64,000 nt of DNA from Flectonema sp. DT1601 (taxonomy: Eukaryota > Euglenozoa > Diplonemea > Diplonemida > Diplonemidae): positions 186,001 through 250,000 of the forward strand of contig OZ025823.1 in assembly GCA_964019425.1 (NCBI GenBank). The letters run 5' to 3'. The notes beneath the pieces were generated by a model that did not search any database, was not told where the DNA came from, and worked only from the letters and a program-made list of their open reading frames with translations. The stretch's first letter is position 1. Each line of letters begins with the position of its first letter. The translations under genes were made by a program, and so were the position numbers. Shown piece by piece: positions 52,437 to 62,800 of the stretch.

Positions 52437-54372
52437 CAATTAATAATTTAGTAGTCCACCCCACTGCGACAGAATCGAACCCCAACATCCTCATAGATAC
52501 TGCTGTACTGTATTTAAGGAGAATTGTTTACTTAAGAGTGGACACCAACTTCTCGGCTATGCACAGACGCAGTAAGAAAACAGAGGACCTGATGTTTCTG
52601 CTCTCAGTGAGAAAAAGAGTGATTTAAATTAAAAATATTATGTTCGCAGATGCGAAAAGAGAGCTCAGGCATACTCTCCAGATAAAACAAGAATTCCATT
52701 TCGAATGTGTCAAAGACAGGATTGTCTTCCGTTTTAAGACGCTGGTCTCTTTTCCGTGAAAGATAATCAAAGCGTGAAATAGTTTCGTTTAACTGAAACT
52801 AATATTTGTTATTAGCACTACGTGAATACGCAATACAATAAGTAAGGGTTGAAGAACAAAATAAAAAAAAAAAAAAAAAAATTAACAGAAATTATGAAAA
52901 CTTTTGAACGAAAATAATTAACAACAAAAAAAAAAAAAAAAAGAGAAATATCCCTTGGATTAATTTATTTGCTTTTGTCTTCCGTTTTTTTTTTTTTTTT
53001 TTTCTCTTTCTTAGTTCATTTCATATATCATTACTTGATTGTGTTGAGCGAAAGAAAAAAAAAAAAAAAAAAAATGGATTTTTATAATTATTTTTCAACA
53101 CCAGTACAAGCCACTAACTAAAATAACTGTCGTATGTTCGTCGGCCTAATCATAACTAATAACGCCTCTCACGATAAACAATCCTCGTCAATACTGCAAT
53201 TGTTGTATCGCAGGTCATTACAAGAAGTACACAACCTGTCGAGGACTAACTCTGTTCCCTTTTTTTTATTTTTGCACCGACGAATCGGAGGAAAAACTAT
53301 TCAGATTAAGAGCCGTTTTATTTATTATGTTTAATATAAGGAAAAAGGCCTTTTATCTGAACGGTTTTTTTTTTTTTTTTTTTTTGGTACAAATGTTTTT
53401 TCAGGGAAGTCAGACTCAAGGTACAGCGTACTTAAAACATAGTTGTAATTACTATTATGGTTTTCAATACGACATGTGAGTTACAAAAAAAAAAAAACAG
53501 ATTTGTGCTTTACACAAAAGTTGCCGATAATTTTTACGTGTCGCATAAAAAAGTTCTTAAGTAACTATAAAAATGAAAAATTGGCTTTAACTTAAACTAA
53601 ATACAGAAAAATAGATAATAATCTTATAACACTTGTTTGATGTTGTGTTTGCGTCACGAAACCTTGGACCGATTTAAACTGATAAAGCTAAGGGAGGTTT
53701 ACGTATTAATTTCAGCTCTTATGACAATTATTGTTAAATACAAAAAAACAGAAGGGGAGAGATGGGGGAGTGAAAGCCGGTTTATGTGATTTTACCTCAA
53801 AACCAAACCTGATCAAGAAAATGATATATTTCGCAACCTTTGGTTGTTTTGCCAATTATTATTTTTTTTTTTTTTTTTGGTTGTTTGCTAAGAATAACTG
53901 ACACTTACAAGGAAATTGAAAAAAAAAGAGGAAAAAAAAACCTACAATCAATACCCAGTAACATGAATGACAAATATTGTTTGCGAACTACATATTCTCA
54001 GCAGTCTGCTTCCTTAGTCAAGGTCAGAGAAGGGACGGGTGGTATAACAAAACGAAATAACAATAACAGAACACAAAGACCGACTATGGCAGAGCCTTGA
54101 TATAAACATTTCCGAAAATTTTCGAGAAATTGAAAAAAAAAAAAAAAAAGGTACGGCACAGCCATGGTCATTAGCTTTCTTTTCTAGAATCTATTTACAT
54201 ATTGCTGTCACCCCAAAAGTGTTGGGGGACCACAACATTTTTCATTGTTATTGTCATCCTCACCTACCTAATCCATTCGTCGGAAACTTTCTTTTTAACT
54301 TGCTTCGTGATACGGGTACATAGTAACAAATAGGTTTATTCCGAAAAAAAAAAAAAAAAAAAAAGAAAAACA
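52437..54372. other. 1.9-kb intergenic region with many homopolymer runs
   Basis: Contains A-runs at 52863-52881, 52926-52942, 53055-53074, 53485-53496, 54133-54149 and 54344-54364, and T-runs at 52985-53003, 53365-53385 and 53862-53878. A 60-codon open minus-strand stretch (about 52789-52610) follows an acceptor-like TTAGTTTCAG but has no early ATG; too weak to call. Longest intergenic stretch in the window. Confidence 0.55.
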
Positions 54373-56406
54373 CTAATATGGTGTGTGCATATTGGCACTC
54401 GCACTTAGAGACTTCGGAAAGTCACTAATTCCGTATGAATCACATTCTTCCTTTTCATTAGTTGGAATTGATATCGGGGTAAGACCGCAGAGTTCCCTGT
54501 TTAGTCTTTGTTCATACTCTGCTAAGTCAATATCGTTGAGGTCCTGACCAAAAGGATTAATTAATTCCTTACCAACTTCAAGAAGACCAACAAAAACGAT
54601 TGTTAACACCATGACTAATATAATTACAGCCCATCTTTGATTACCTTCAAACGATTCTAATAAGTGAAATGGTAAAGTTAACAACCAAATCAAAGTCATA
54701 ATCGGACCCATGTGAAAGAGTGGAAATGGGTACTTAGTCTCAGCAATTATTTTCATCTCAAGCCACTTTTGAGACACATTATCAATGGAACAGTTGGAGA
54801 CACCTCCAGCGCTGTTTATCGTCACTCTGTTTAAAAGGTACAAGACTCTACCAGGAAGCTCTCTGATGTTGTCAATTTTCATCTCCTTTCTCTCGAGTGG
54901 TTTATAAGACAGAGCACGGCATTGTCGAGGAGCTGACATTAGGAATCCAGCTCGTTCAATTGGTGAGACTGATTCCCAAGGTTTATCATTACTGTAGTCG
55001 TGTTCATGATCGTTTGTTTCATCCTCAAATAAAGACTTCTCCATGTCAAATACGGGGAGTAGCCCTGCATTCATTCTTGTTATTTCCTCCATTGCTACTA
55101 CCCCTGCCAATGTTATCAATACTGAATTAACTGGGTCAGACTTGTCTTCCCATATGACATTTCTAAATGGATATTTTTCTCCGTTTATAATAATCTTGTT
55201 CTTGGTGACGTCTTCAACGATTCCTTCAATCTCATTCACGAAGTGAATGTTGTTATCAGAACTCTTTAATTGATATCCTCTCGTAGTAACTTTCTGACCT
55301 ACAGTTGGCTTTAATTCCTTCTTAGTACCATGAGGAAGCGTATTGTGAACATTACACTGCCACGATAAATGAACTAATCTCGCCAAGGCTGTATCAGCAT
55401 ATGTACTTGGAAGGAGGTTTCCGATGTGCACTAATTCTTCATTACCGTCTACGTCTCTTAAAAAGAAGTCTAAAGCGTGGATACCGTCGTCGCTGTTTGG
55501 AACCATCTGGTAGTTGTATTTAATTAGAATTATGTCTTCGTATGTGTTTCCTTCATTTAGGGTTACTTGGAGTTTTTGTTTTCTTACTTTAGAATCTTTT
55601 GTAACATCCAATGCGAGGAGATGTATAACTCTACCTCCATCGAATATTAAAGGGAATCTAAACTTTTGTTTATAACCTGGAGATGGTAACGGTGTTGACC
55701 ATGGTGATTCTTCACCACGTCTCATCATGACTTCTTTAAAGTATTGTAGAACTTCAATACGAGGTTCTGGAGGTGTTCCTCCTCGTACTACCCAAGTGAG
55801 TTCATCGTCGTAGAGATATTTACCAACTTCATCAATGACGAATGGTTTTAGTTTTTTTGTAACATCTTCATGTCCGAGTGCGAATCTGATAGCCGTCAAC
55901 AGAGGAGGTAGCAGTCTAAAACACTCTGAGTAGACAAGACGATCTTCCTTAACAGAACACCCTTGTAACTCAACAAACAATTGTTCAATTGCTGTTGATA
56001 TTTGTGTTGCGGATTCAAGACCATGTTCAAATCGAGACACAGCTTGGTTGGTAAATAAAACAACAAAAAAAGCGAGGAAAGTAGCCATAAACCTATGTTG
56101 TTTACCAGTCAATAAATAATCGTCAAGGGAACTGTAATGATCATAAACTACAACGGTTGTCGTCCAGACTAACATCAGAAGTACCCAGTGAACAGTAAAC
56201 TCAAACATTGTTCCTCTCAGACGTGTGAGTCTCCACAGTCTGGAGTGTTCTTTATATTCCCTTCGCTTTTGTTTCATTTGCATTCTTCGTTGTTGTTGAA
56301 CGGTTCCTAATAGCATTGCTTGTTCTTCATCATTTAGTATTGAAATCGAATGTCGATATTCTGTATTCCTCTCATTCTTTTTCATATTTATCATATGTTT
56401 GACCAT
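54373..56406 (-). CDS. bestrophin-like anion channel with a large internal insert
   Basis: A 677-residue protein from ATG at 56406, directly after 20 A on the coding strand. The N-terminal third has RLTRLRGTMFEFTVHWVLLM and FMATFLAFFVVLFTNQAVSRFEHG, matching the first bestrophin helices. The C-terminal part has two helices (IMTLIWLLTLPFHLLESF, VIILVMVLTIVFVGLLEVG) followed by NPFGQDLNDIDL, the signature found after the last helix of bestrophin/UPF0187 proteins. Bestrophins form pentameric chloride or bicarbonate channels. Between them lie about 300 residues of mixed strands (FRFPLIFDGGRVIHLLALDV, GQKVTTRGYQL) not found in the usual family, which may be a regulatory domain. The frame upstream of the ATG encodes only Phe and Lys runs. 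Confidence 0.8.
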   Translation of the reverse strand: MVKHMINMKKNERNTEYRHSISILNDEEQAMLLGTVQQQRRMQMKQKRREYKEHSRLWRLTRLRGTMFEFTVHWVLLMLVWTTTVVVYDHYSSLDDYLLTGKQHRFMATFLAFFVVLFTNQAVSRFEHGLESATQISTAIEQLFVELQGCSVKEDRLVYSECFRLLPPLLTAIRFALGHEDVTKKLKPFVIDEVGKYLYDDELTWVVRGGTPPEPRIEVLQYFKEVMMRRGEESPWSTPLPSPGYKQKFRFPLIFDGGRVIHLLALDVTKDSKVRKQKLQVTLNEGNTYEDIILIKYNYQMVPNSDDGIHALDFFLRDVDGNEELVHIGNLLPSTYADTALARLVHLSWQCNVHNTLPHGTKKELKPTVGQKVTTRGYQLKSSDNNIHFVNEIEGIVEDVTKNKIIINGEKYPFRNVIWEDKSDPVNSVLITLAGVVAMEEITRMNAGLLPVFDMEKSLFEDETNDHEHDYSNDKPWESVSPIERAGFLMSAPRQCRALSYKPLERKEMKIDNIRELPGRVLYLLNRVTINSAGGVSNCSIDNVSQKWLEMKIIAETKYPFPLFHMGPIMTLIWLLTLPFHLLESFEGNQRWAVIILVMVLTIVFVGLLEVGKELINPFGQDLNDIDLAEYEQRLNRELCGLTPISIPTNEKEECDSYGISDFPKSLSASANMHTPY

Positions 56407-56828
56407 TTTTTTTTTTTTTTTTTTTTGATGTTTTTTTGTCTTTGTTAAAAAAGAAATAATATCAATAAAAACAATTAAAAAAAAAAACATACAAAAAAAA
56501 AAAAAAATCAACAAAAACACAACACCTCACTCGAATACAATTCTGATGAAGGTAGTAGTGGATCAGCCTTTCTCAGGCATAGTGGTAAACATCAAAATAT
56601 TTCTTCACTTTTTGAAATGACTTCAAAAGGCAAGTCGTTAGATTTATCTATCGAACAGTGTGAACCACTATTCCTTCTGTTGTCTGTTCTGAAAGTCGTA
56701 GAAACAAACAAAAAAACAGTCGCAAAAAAAGAAAAAAAAAAGGAAACCGTCGCTTCGAACGAATAAGGAATGTAAAACAACCAAATCCAAAAAAGAATCG
56801 ATAATTATCAGCTAGTTGGTGCGGGGAT
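56407..56828. other. bestrophin gene leader and 3' flank of the giant protein gene
   Basis: Leader on the minus strand has T-runs, then AACAAAG, then a 20-A run touching the start codon. A 62-codon minus frame at 56780-56592 is low-complexity and not called. Confidence 0.5.
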
Positions 56829-59800
56829 TTAGAAATCTCTCAAAAATCCATTCGGTCTTCTTCGAACACCAACACCAGGAGAAGGACCAGAAGGTCGATG
56901 ATGTCCTGACTGAGGACGTCTATTTGAAGAAGTAGCTGAAAGTGGAACATAAGACAACTCACTTTGTGATGATGCCCCCGCGTGATGCCTCACCATCGCA
57001 GAGGTTGCTCTCGAAACTCGCAATCGACGAGTTTTCAAAGCTTCTGCGCACGAAATATAATATCGAAGTATTAGTTCGCGGTGTGACTTCTCAGCATCCC
57101 GAATCTGTCTCCTGGAACCAAATTCTTGTTTAGTGACAACAGTAAAGGAACGGGTAACTTGAATTAGAGGCACTCGTCGTTTATGTTCTTCTTGCTGCAT
57201 GTGTTGCATGAAAAACTGACGCTTTGACTCGACAGCTGAACGAGCATGTGACTCCTCAAGTAGCACCCCAACGCAGACAATGTTTGGAAGGAATAGCGAC
57301 TGCGTTTCCAGAGCACGTTTAGCGGACTGAATTTGTCTCCAAGAGTCGTCTAAGTAAGAAATCATTGAGACTGCTGATTGAGCTTCTTCGATTTCAACAT
57401 CAAGGCGAGCCTCTGCTTCATCTCTAACTAAATCTACAGACACATGACATAATTGAGATAAGAATTCAACTCTTAACAATGCAGTACTTCCAAATGATGA
57501 TAATACAATCCCTGCATTATCAACATCTACTCCAGAAAGTACTCCTCGTGCTCGGTATCGACGATATACTTTTTGAATCTTTGTAGCAGCTGAGTCTGGA
57601 GTGAGCATTTCTCTCAGGGACACATCATTCGATTTGTTGATTTTTTTGTATTGTTTAAACGCATCGCGCATTCTCCAAAAGTGTTGTATTGTAACGGCGG
57701 AGGAGATTGCTCTCGTCTTTACAATTAGACTTCGAGACTTCAACTCTTCAGGACTTTCAAGATGAACGCCCCATAACAACGCCGCAGCATCTGCAACAGC
57801 TGGAAATTTTCTACTCGAAAGAATATTTCTGACTTTTGGGGTCAATGACAAGGAATTTCGGACCAACACGGATACGTCATCAGACTCAACTTCCAAGAGG
57901 ATAGTCGGATCTGACTCAACAGCTGTAAATATTAAATTAATTAATCTTTTTAGTGAAGTTTTCGTACGTGGTTGTCGGTCTTTAGTTACTTCATTATGAC
58001 AAGCAACGTGATGTTGTTGAAGCTTTCTAGTGATACAACTCATTCCACAGTAATGACCTTCACATAACACAACCAGATATGATGGTCGAGTTTCCATTGC
58101 GAAGTATAAAGAAAGATCACGAGCAGCAGCATGACAAAGCTGACCGATAATTCGACGTTGACGTGCCCTCACAGAAGCATCTTTTAACTGCATTGCATTA
58201 GCAACCAAAAAAGGTTTCTGTAATAAGATACTAGTCGCTAAGTCTTGCGCACTGCTGTCAACTTGAACAGCTGCGAGGACGATTTCTTGTAGAAGAATCA
58301 AATCTTTGTTAATATTTCTATCTGTTCTGTTATTTACTCCAATTGATAACATATTCAACGCGTACTTCATAGCAATTAGATGTTCTGACTTACCTCTCGG
58401 GTGATTCATTCTCTCTTTAGTTATGATCTTCATCACAAAGTCTTCTCTAAGTTGACTATCTAGTGTACATGTTGATGTGGTAGTTGGTTCGCTATGTTCG
58501 ATGTAGTTGTCGATTACTTCATCTGGTGAGTTGATGAGTTGTTCACAATGAGGGGTATTAATGTAGTCTAGAATATCGTCACAAAGTGATTCATAAAAAT
58601 TATAGTCTTCAATGTCGTAGATGTCGTCGGTGAGGAATTCTGTTTCATGTTTCTTATATTCAACGATAACATCATCGGCTGACTGTTCTCGTTCTACGAC
58701 TGGTGTTTTAAGATTAGCAGTCACAGTGAGAAGTTGACTTTTTTTACCGAATCTAGCCGACACCGTCTTCGGTTGTACCAACAAAGGGAAATCAACAACA
58801 GCGTAGGGCGAGGCTTGTCCTGATGGAAATATCGTAAGACGTGCCTCTGTGATGTCAACATCGCACTCCTTTACACTCTGCTTCACCTCTGGTAAGTATA
58901 TTAACACAGCCATAGCTGGACCTGTAGCAGTGTTAGGCTCATGATGGATTTTTGTATATCTGACACCAGATTCCCAAAGACGAGATGCTTCCACTTGTTT
59001 CGGCTTTTTAATTTGACGACTGAAGTCATCACCGCGTTCTCGACGAGTGGGCTGCGGTTCCGTTCTCATTTCAGTTATAACAGATTCAGACATATGAGAA
59101 GTTACGATTAGGAGTTTTCTTTTATTTTTAAACCGAACGTTGGTAGTCGAACATTCAATTTCTTTCATAAAAACAACTTCAGCGAGCTCACAACTCTCTT
59201 TTAAGACTACAATACCAGTCTGGGTTAATTCGATATTACACTCTGAGATGGATTGTTGTACTTCAGGGAGGTGTATTTTTATTATTAATTTGTTTCCATC
59301 TTCTTCTTGTGAAATATGCCTATCAATTAATCCTTTCATGTCGCTGTTTCTCCTTGACGGTGGTGTTATAGAATGACTATCGTGACTTTCTTCTACAATA
59401 CAGTCTAACTGATGTCCATATCGTGAGTGTTGTAATGTAAAGCTGCCTTCTCTTTCTGCTTTTGGATGTAGAGGCTCGTCGACAGCGGGTAGTTGCTGAG
59501 GTATTGTTGTCTCTTTATCAAAATCTTTATTGTCAGCTACTTCATCTCCTACGTAGTGTTTGACATCATTCGGTTGTCCAGATGATGTTATCTCGTGATC
59601 TACAAGGTGAGTGTTTCTTCTGTTGTTGCTTTCGGTGGCTACTTCAGCTGCCACTGCAGGCAGAGGCTCGTCTACAACAATTACCTGCTGAGGTACTGAG
59701 TAGTCATTGCTGTCACCTTTAGCCATTTCAGCTTCGTTTCCTACACGTGATAATCCGTCTGGCTGCTGGGCTGCTGTCTGCTCCGGGTTGGCATTATTAT

Positions 59801-62800
59801 TGTTGTTATCAGTATTGCTTAATTCAGTTACTTCAGCTGCCTTTGTTGTCTCGTGTTGAGGCATGGTTGACTCCTTGTCATCTTTATCAAGGTAGCCCTC
59901 AGCTGCTGCCTCTCTCACATGTGATAACTCGTTGACATCATCAGACTTCCGAGATGGGTCGCTATTCTCATCAACGTTGGTATCGACATCGTTACCTTCA
60001 GCTGCTTCTGCAGGCAGAGGCTCATCGACAACGCTCCCTTCGGTTATTTCAGCTGCCACCACAGGCAGAGGCTCATCGCTCGCTTCTGTTTTTTCAGCTG
60101 CTTCTGCAGGCAGAGAAGCATAGGTAACACACTCTTTGCCTATTTCAGCTACTGCAGGCAGAGGCTCATCGCTCCCTTCGGTTATTTCAGCTGCAACTGC
60201 AGGCAGAGGTTCATCGACAACGCTCCCTTCGGTTATTTCAGCTGCTTTTGCAGGCAGAGGTTCATCGACAACCCTCCCTTCTGTTATTTCAGCTACTGCA
60301 GGCAGAGGTTCATCGACAACCCTCCCTTCTGTTATTTCAGCTACTGCAGGCAGAGGTTCATCGACAACCCTCCCTTCTGTTATTTCAGCTGCTTCTGCAG
60401 ACAGAGGTTCATCAGGTAGTTGACGAGGTACTGTTGATATCTGATCACTATCACCACGGTAGTCATTGTTGTCATCTTCAACTAATTCAGTTGCTTCGAT
60501 TCCCACAAGTGATAACTCGTTGACATCATCTCGTTGAGGTGCTGACTCTAAACTACCAACCCGATGGCTATGCATCGATTTGTCACCTCCGTCACTGTCT
60601 AAGGGAGCAGGTGTAGGTGATGGTTGCCTTACCTCAGCTGACTGAAGAGTTGGAGATTTACGAGACGCTGAACTTTGCGGAGCTAAAGTTGCAGTTAATT
60701 TCATGAAACGAGTTTTTTGATTGAATTTAATTCTCACACTCTCCGCTATGACAGGATGTTGGAATTCAACTCTTGTGAGCAATTCATTCGATCTGAAGAT
60801 TACAACGTCTTCGGACGCCATCGTCACAACACATTCAGAAATCGACTTCTTAACTTCCGGAAGGTGTATCTGAACCTCAACATGTTTCGGAGAAGGTGTC
60901 GGCTCTAATTGCTGTGAAATGAAGCGAGTAACTTCTGTGATGGGAATGTCAGGTTTTTGATTTGAATTAATCACCTCGTTAGACTTCTCCTTTTTATCTA
61001 ATTGGGGATCTTCATGTGGTTGACTGTCAGACCTACTTGTGTCTTGTGTGATGTCATTCAGTGGAGGTGTTGGTGTTTCCTTCGAATCATCAATCTGTTT
61101 TGTATCATCTGCTTTAGGAGGAATTATTTCATCCTGTTCAGTGACAAGTTGCGTATGAATCAGATGTATTGTTTCCTCTAATGGCGGTGTTGGTATCGGA
61201 AGAAACATAACCTCATCACAATCCTCGCTGTTGTTATTTTCAACAGCTGCCGTTATTATTATTGTTTTGGAGTCGTTACAGAAATCGAATAGGATGCTGT
61301 CGGAAAGAACTGGTGATTGAAATTCCATTTCAAGTAACTGACGACCATCTTTTGAGATTGAGACGCCTTCTGATCGGAATACAATCAAACACTCTGATAT
61401 GCAATATGAAACCTCTGGTATGTTAATCTTCACTTGGAGATTACCATTTTCAATAGTTTGCGATATCACTCGTTGTACTCTTGAATTGACATCACGATCG
61501 TTACTCAGTTGTCGTGTAAGTTCCGTTTGAATTTCCCGAATCACTTCTTCAGAACAATTTATTATATTATTAATGTTGAGGTCAGCTTCATTATTTATAT
61601 TCTCAATTTCAATTTCAAACCTGCCAGCCGCTTCCGCAGCCACCAACTTAACCTTGGCTGCTGTTGGAATACTGCTAGCAGCTGGCAGCAGGCTACTCAG
61701 AGACAGGAAATATAATTCGTTTAAATGACTTCTGAGTAACATTTCTTTAGATTGGTGTTGTTCAGTCTCAAATAGAGTTCTGGTAGATAATTCTAAAGTG
61801 ATCACTTCATGTGTGAGGACTTGTAATTCAAGTTCACACGTCTCAGGAGATGTACTCTCTCTCTCTGAAATGATTGATTGGATATCATCTTCCGGTTGAA
61901 GTAGAGGAGTTTCATCATTCTCACCGTCACTGTCATCATCTGTTTGATCTTCTGGTAATTCACATTCGTTACGGAGGTCTAAATTAGAATCCGGTTCCGA
62001 TCCTGTTGAAGTTTTAATTATTGTTTCGTCAGCAGGTATTTCATCTTTTTGTTCGTATTGTTGTTCTTCCTGATTACTGTTGTCGGTATTGTTGTTGTCA
62101 TTATGAGTAAGATTAGAGTCAACATCTGAGAGGTGGTGAACAATATCACTTTCTTCTGCTACAGCTTCCTCATCGTTCAATATATCTGATGTCTTTGGAA
62201 GTTCCTTATGTGAGAAGTCATGCTGTGATGATATTTGTCCTTCTTCACTTTCATCAGCAACTTCAGTAGGACTGCTCTCTGCTGCCGGCTGTTCCGTTGT
62301 GTGGAGTTCTGCTGGCATTTGAGCGGAGTCAACATCGACGTCACTCCGGGGAAGAGTTTCATTACTTGAAGCCTGTTGTAGTACGTCATGATTATGTGAT
62401 TCATTACTTGAAGCCTGTTGTAGTACGTCATGATTATGTGATTCATTACTTGAAGCCTGTTGTAGTACGTCATGATTATGTGATTCATTACTTGAAGCCT
62501 GTTGTAGTACGTCATGATTATGTGATTCATTACTTGAAGCCTGTTGTAGTACGTCATGATTATGTGATTCATTACTTGAAGCCTGTTGTAGTACGTCATG
62601 ATTATGTGATTCATTACTTGAAGCCTGTTGTAGTACGTCATGATTATGTGATTCATTACTTGAAGCCTGTTGTAGTACGTCATGATTATGTGATTCATTA
62701 CTTGAAGCCTGTTGTAGTACGTCATGATTATGTGATTCATTACTTGAAGCCTGTTGTAGTACGTCATGATTATGTGATTCATTACTTGAAGCCCGCTGTA

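Noticed and set aside
52610-52789. Possible extra exon upstream of the giant coiled-coil gene
   Set aside because: The frame is open for 60 codons after an AG, but the GTATGC donor phase does not match the next exon and there is no early ATG.
59932-60523. Plus-strand ORFs over the DEPLPA repeats
   Set aside because: Shadows of the minus-strand coding repeat.
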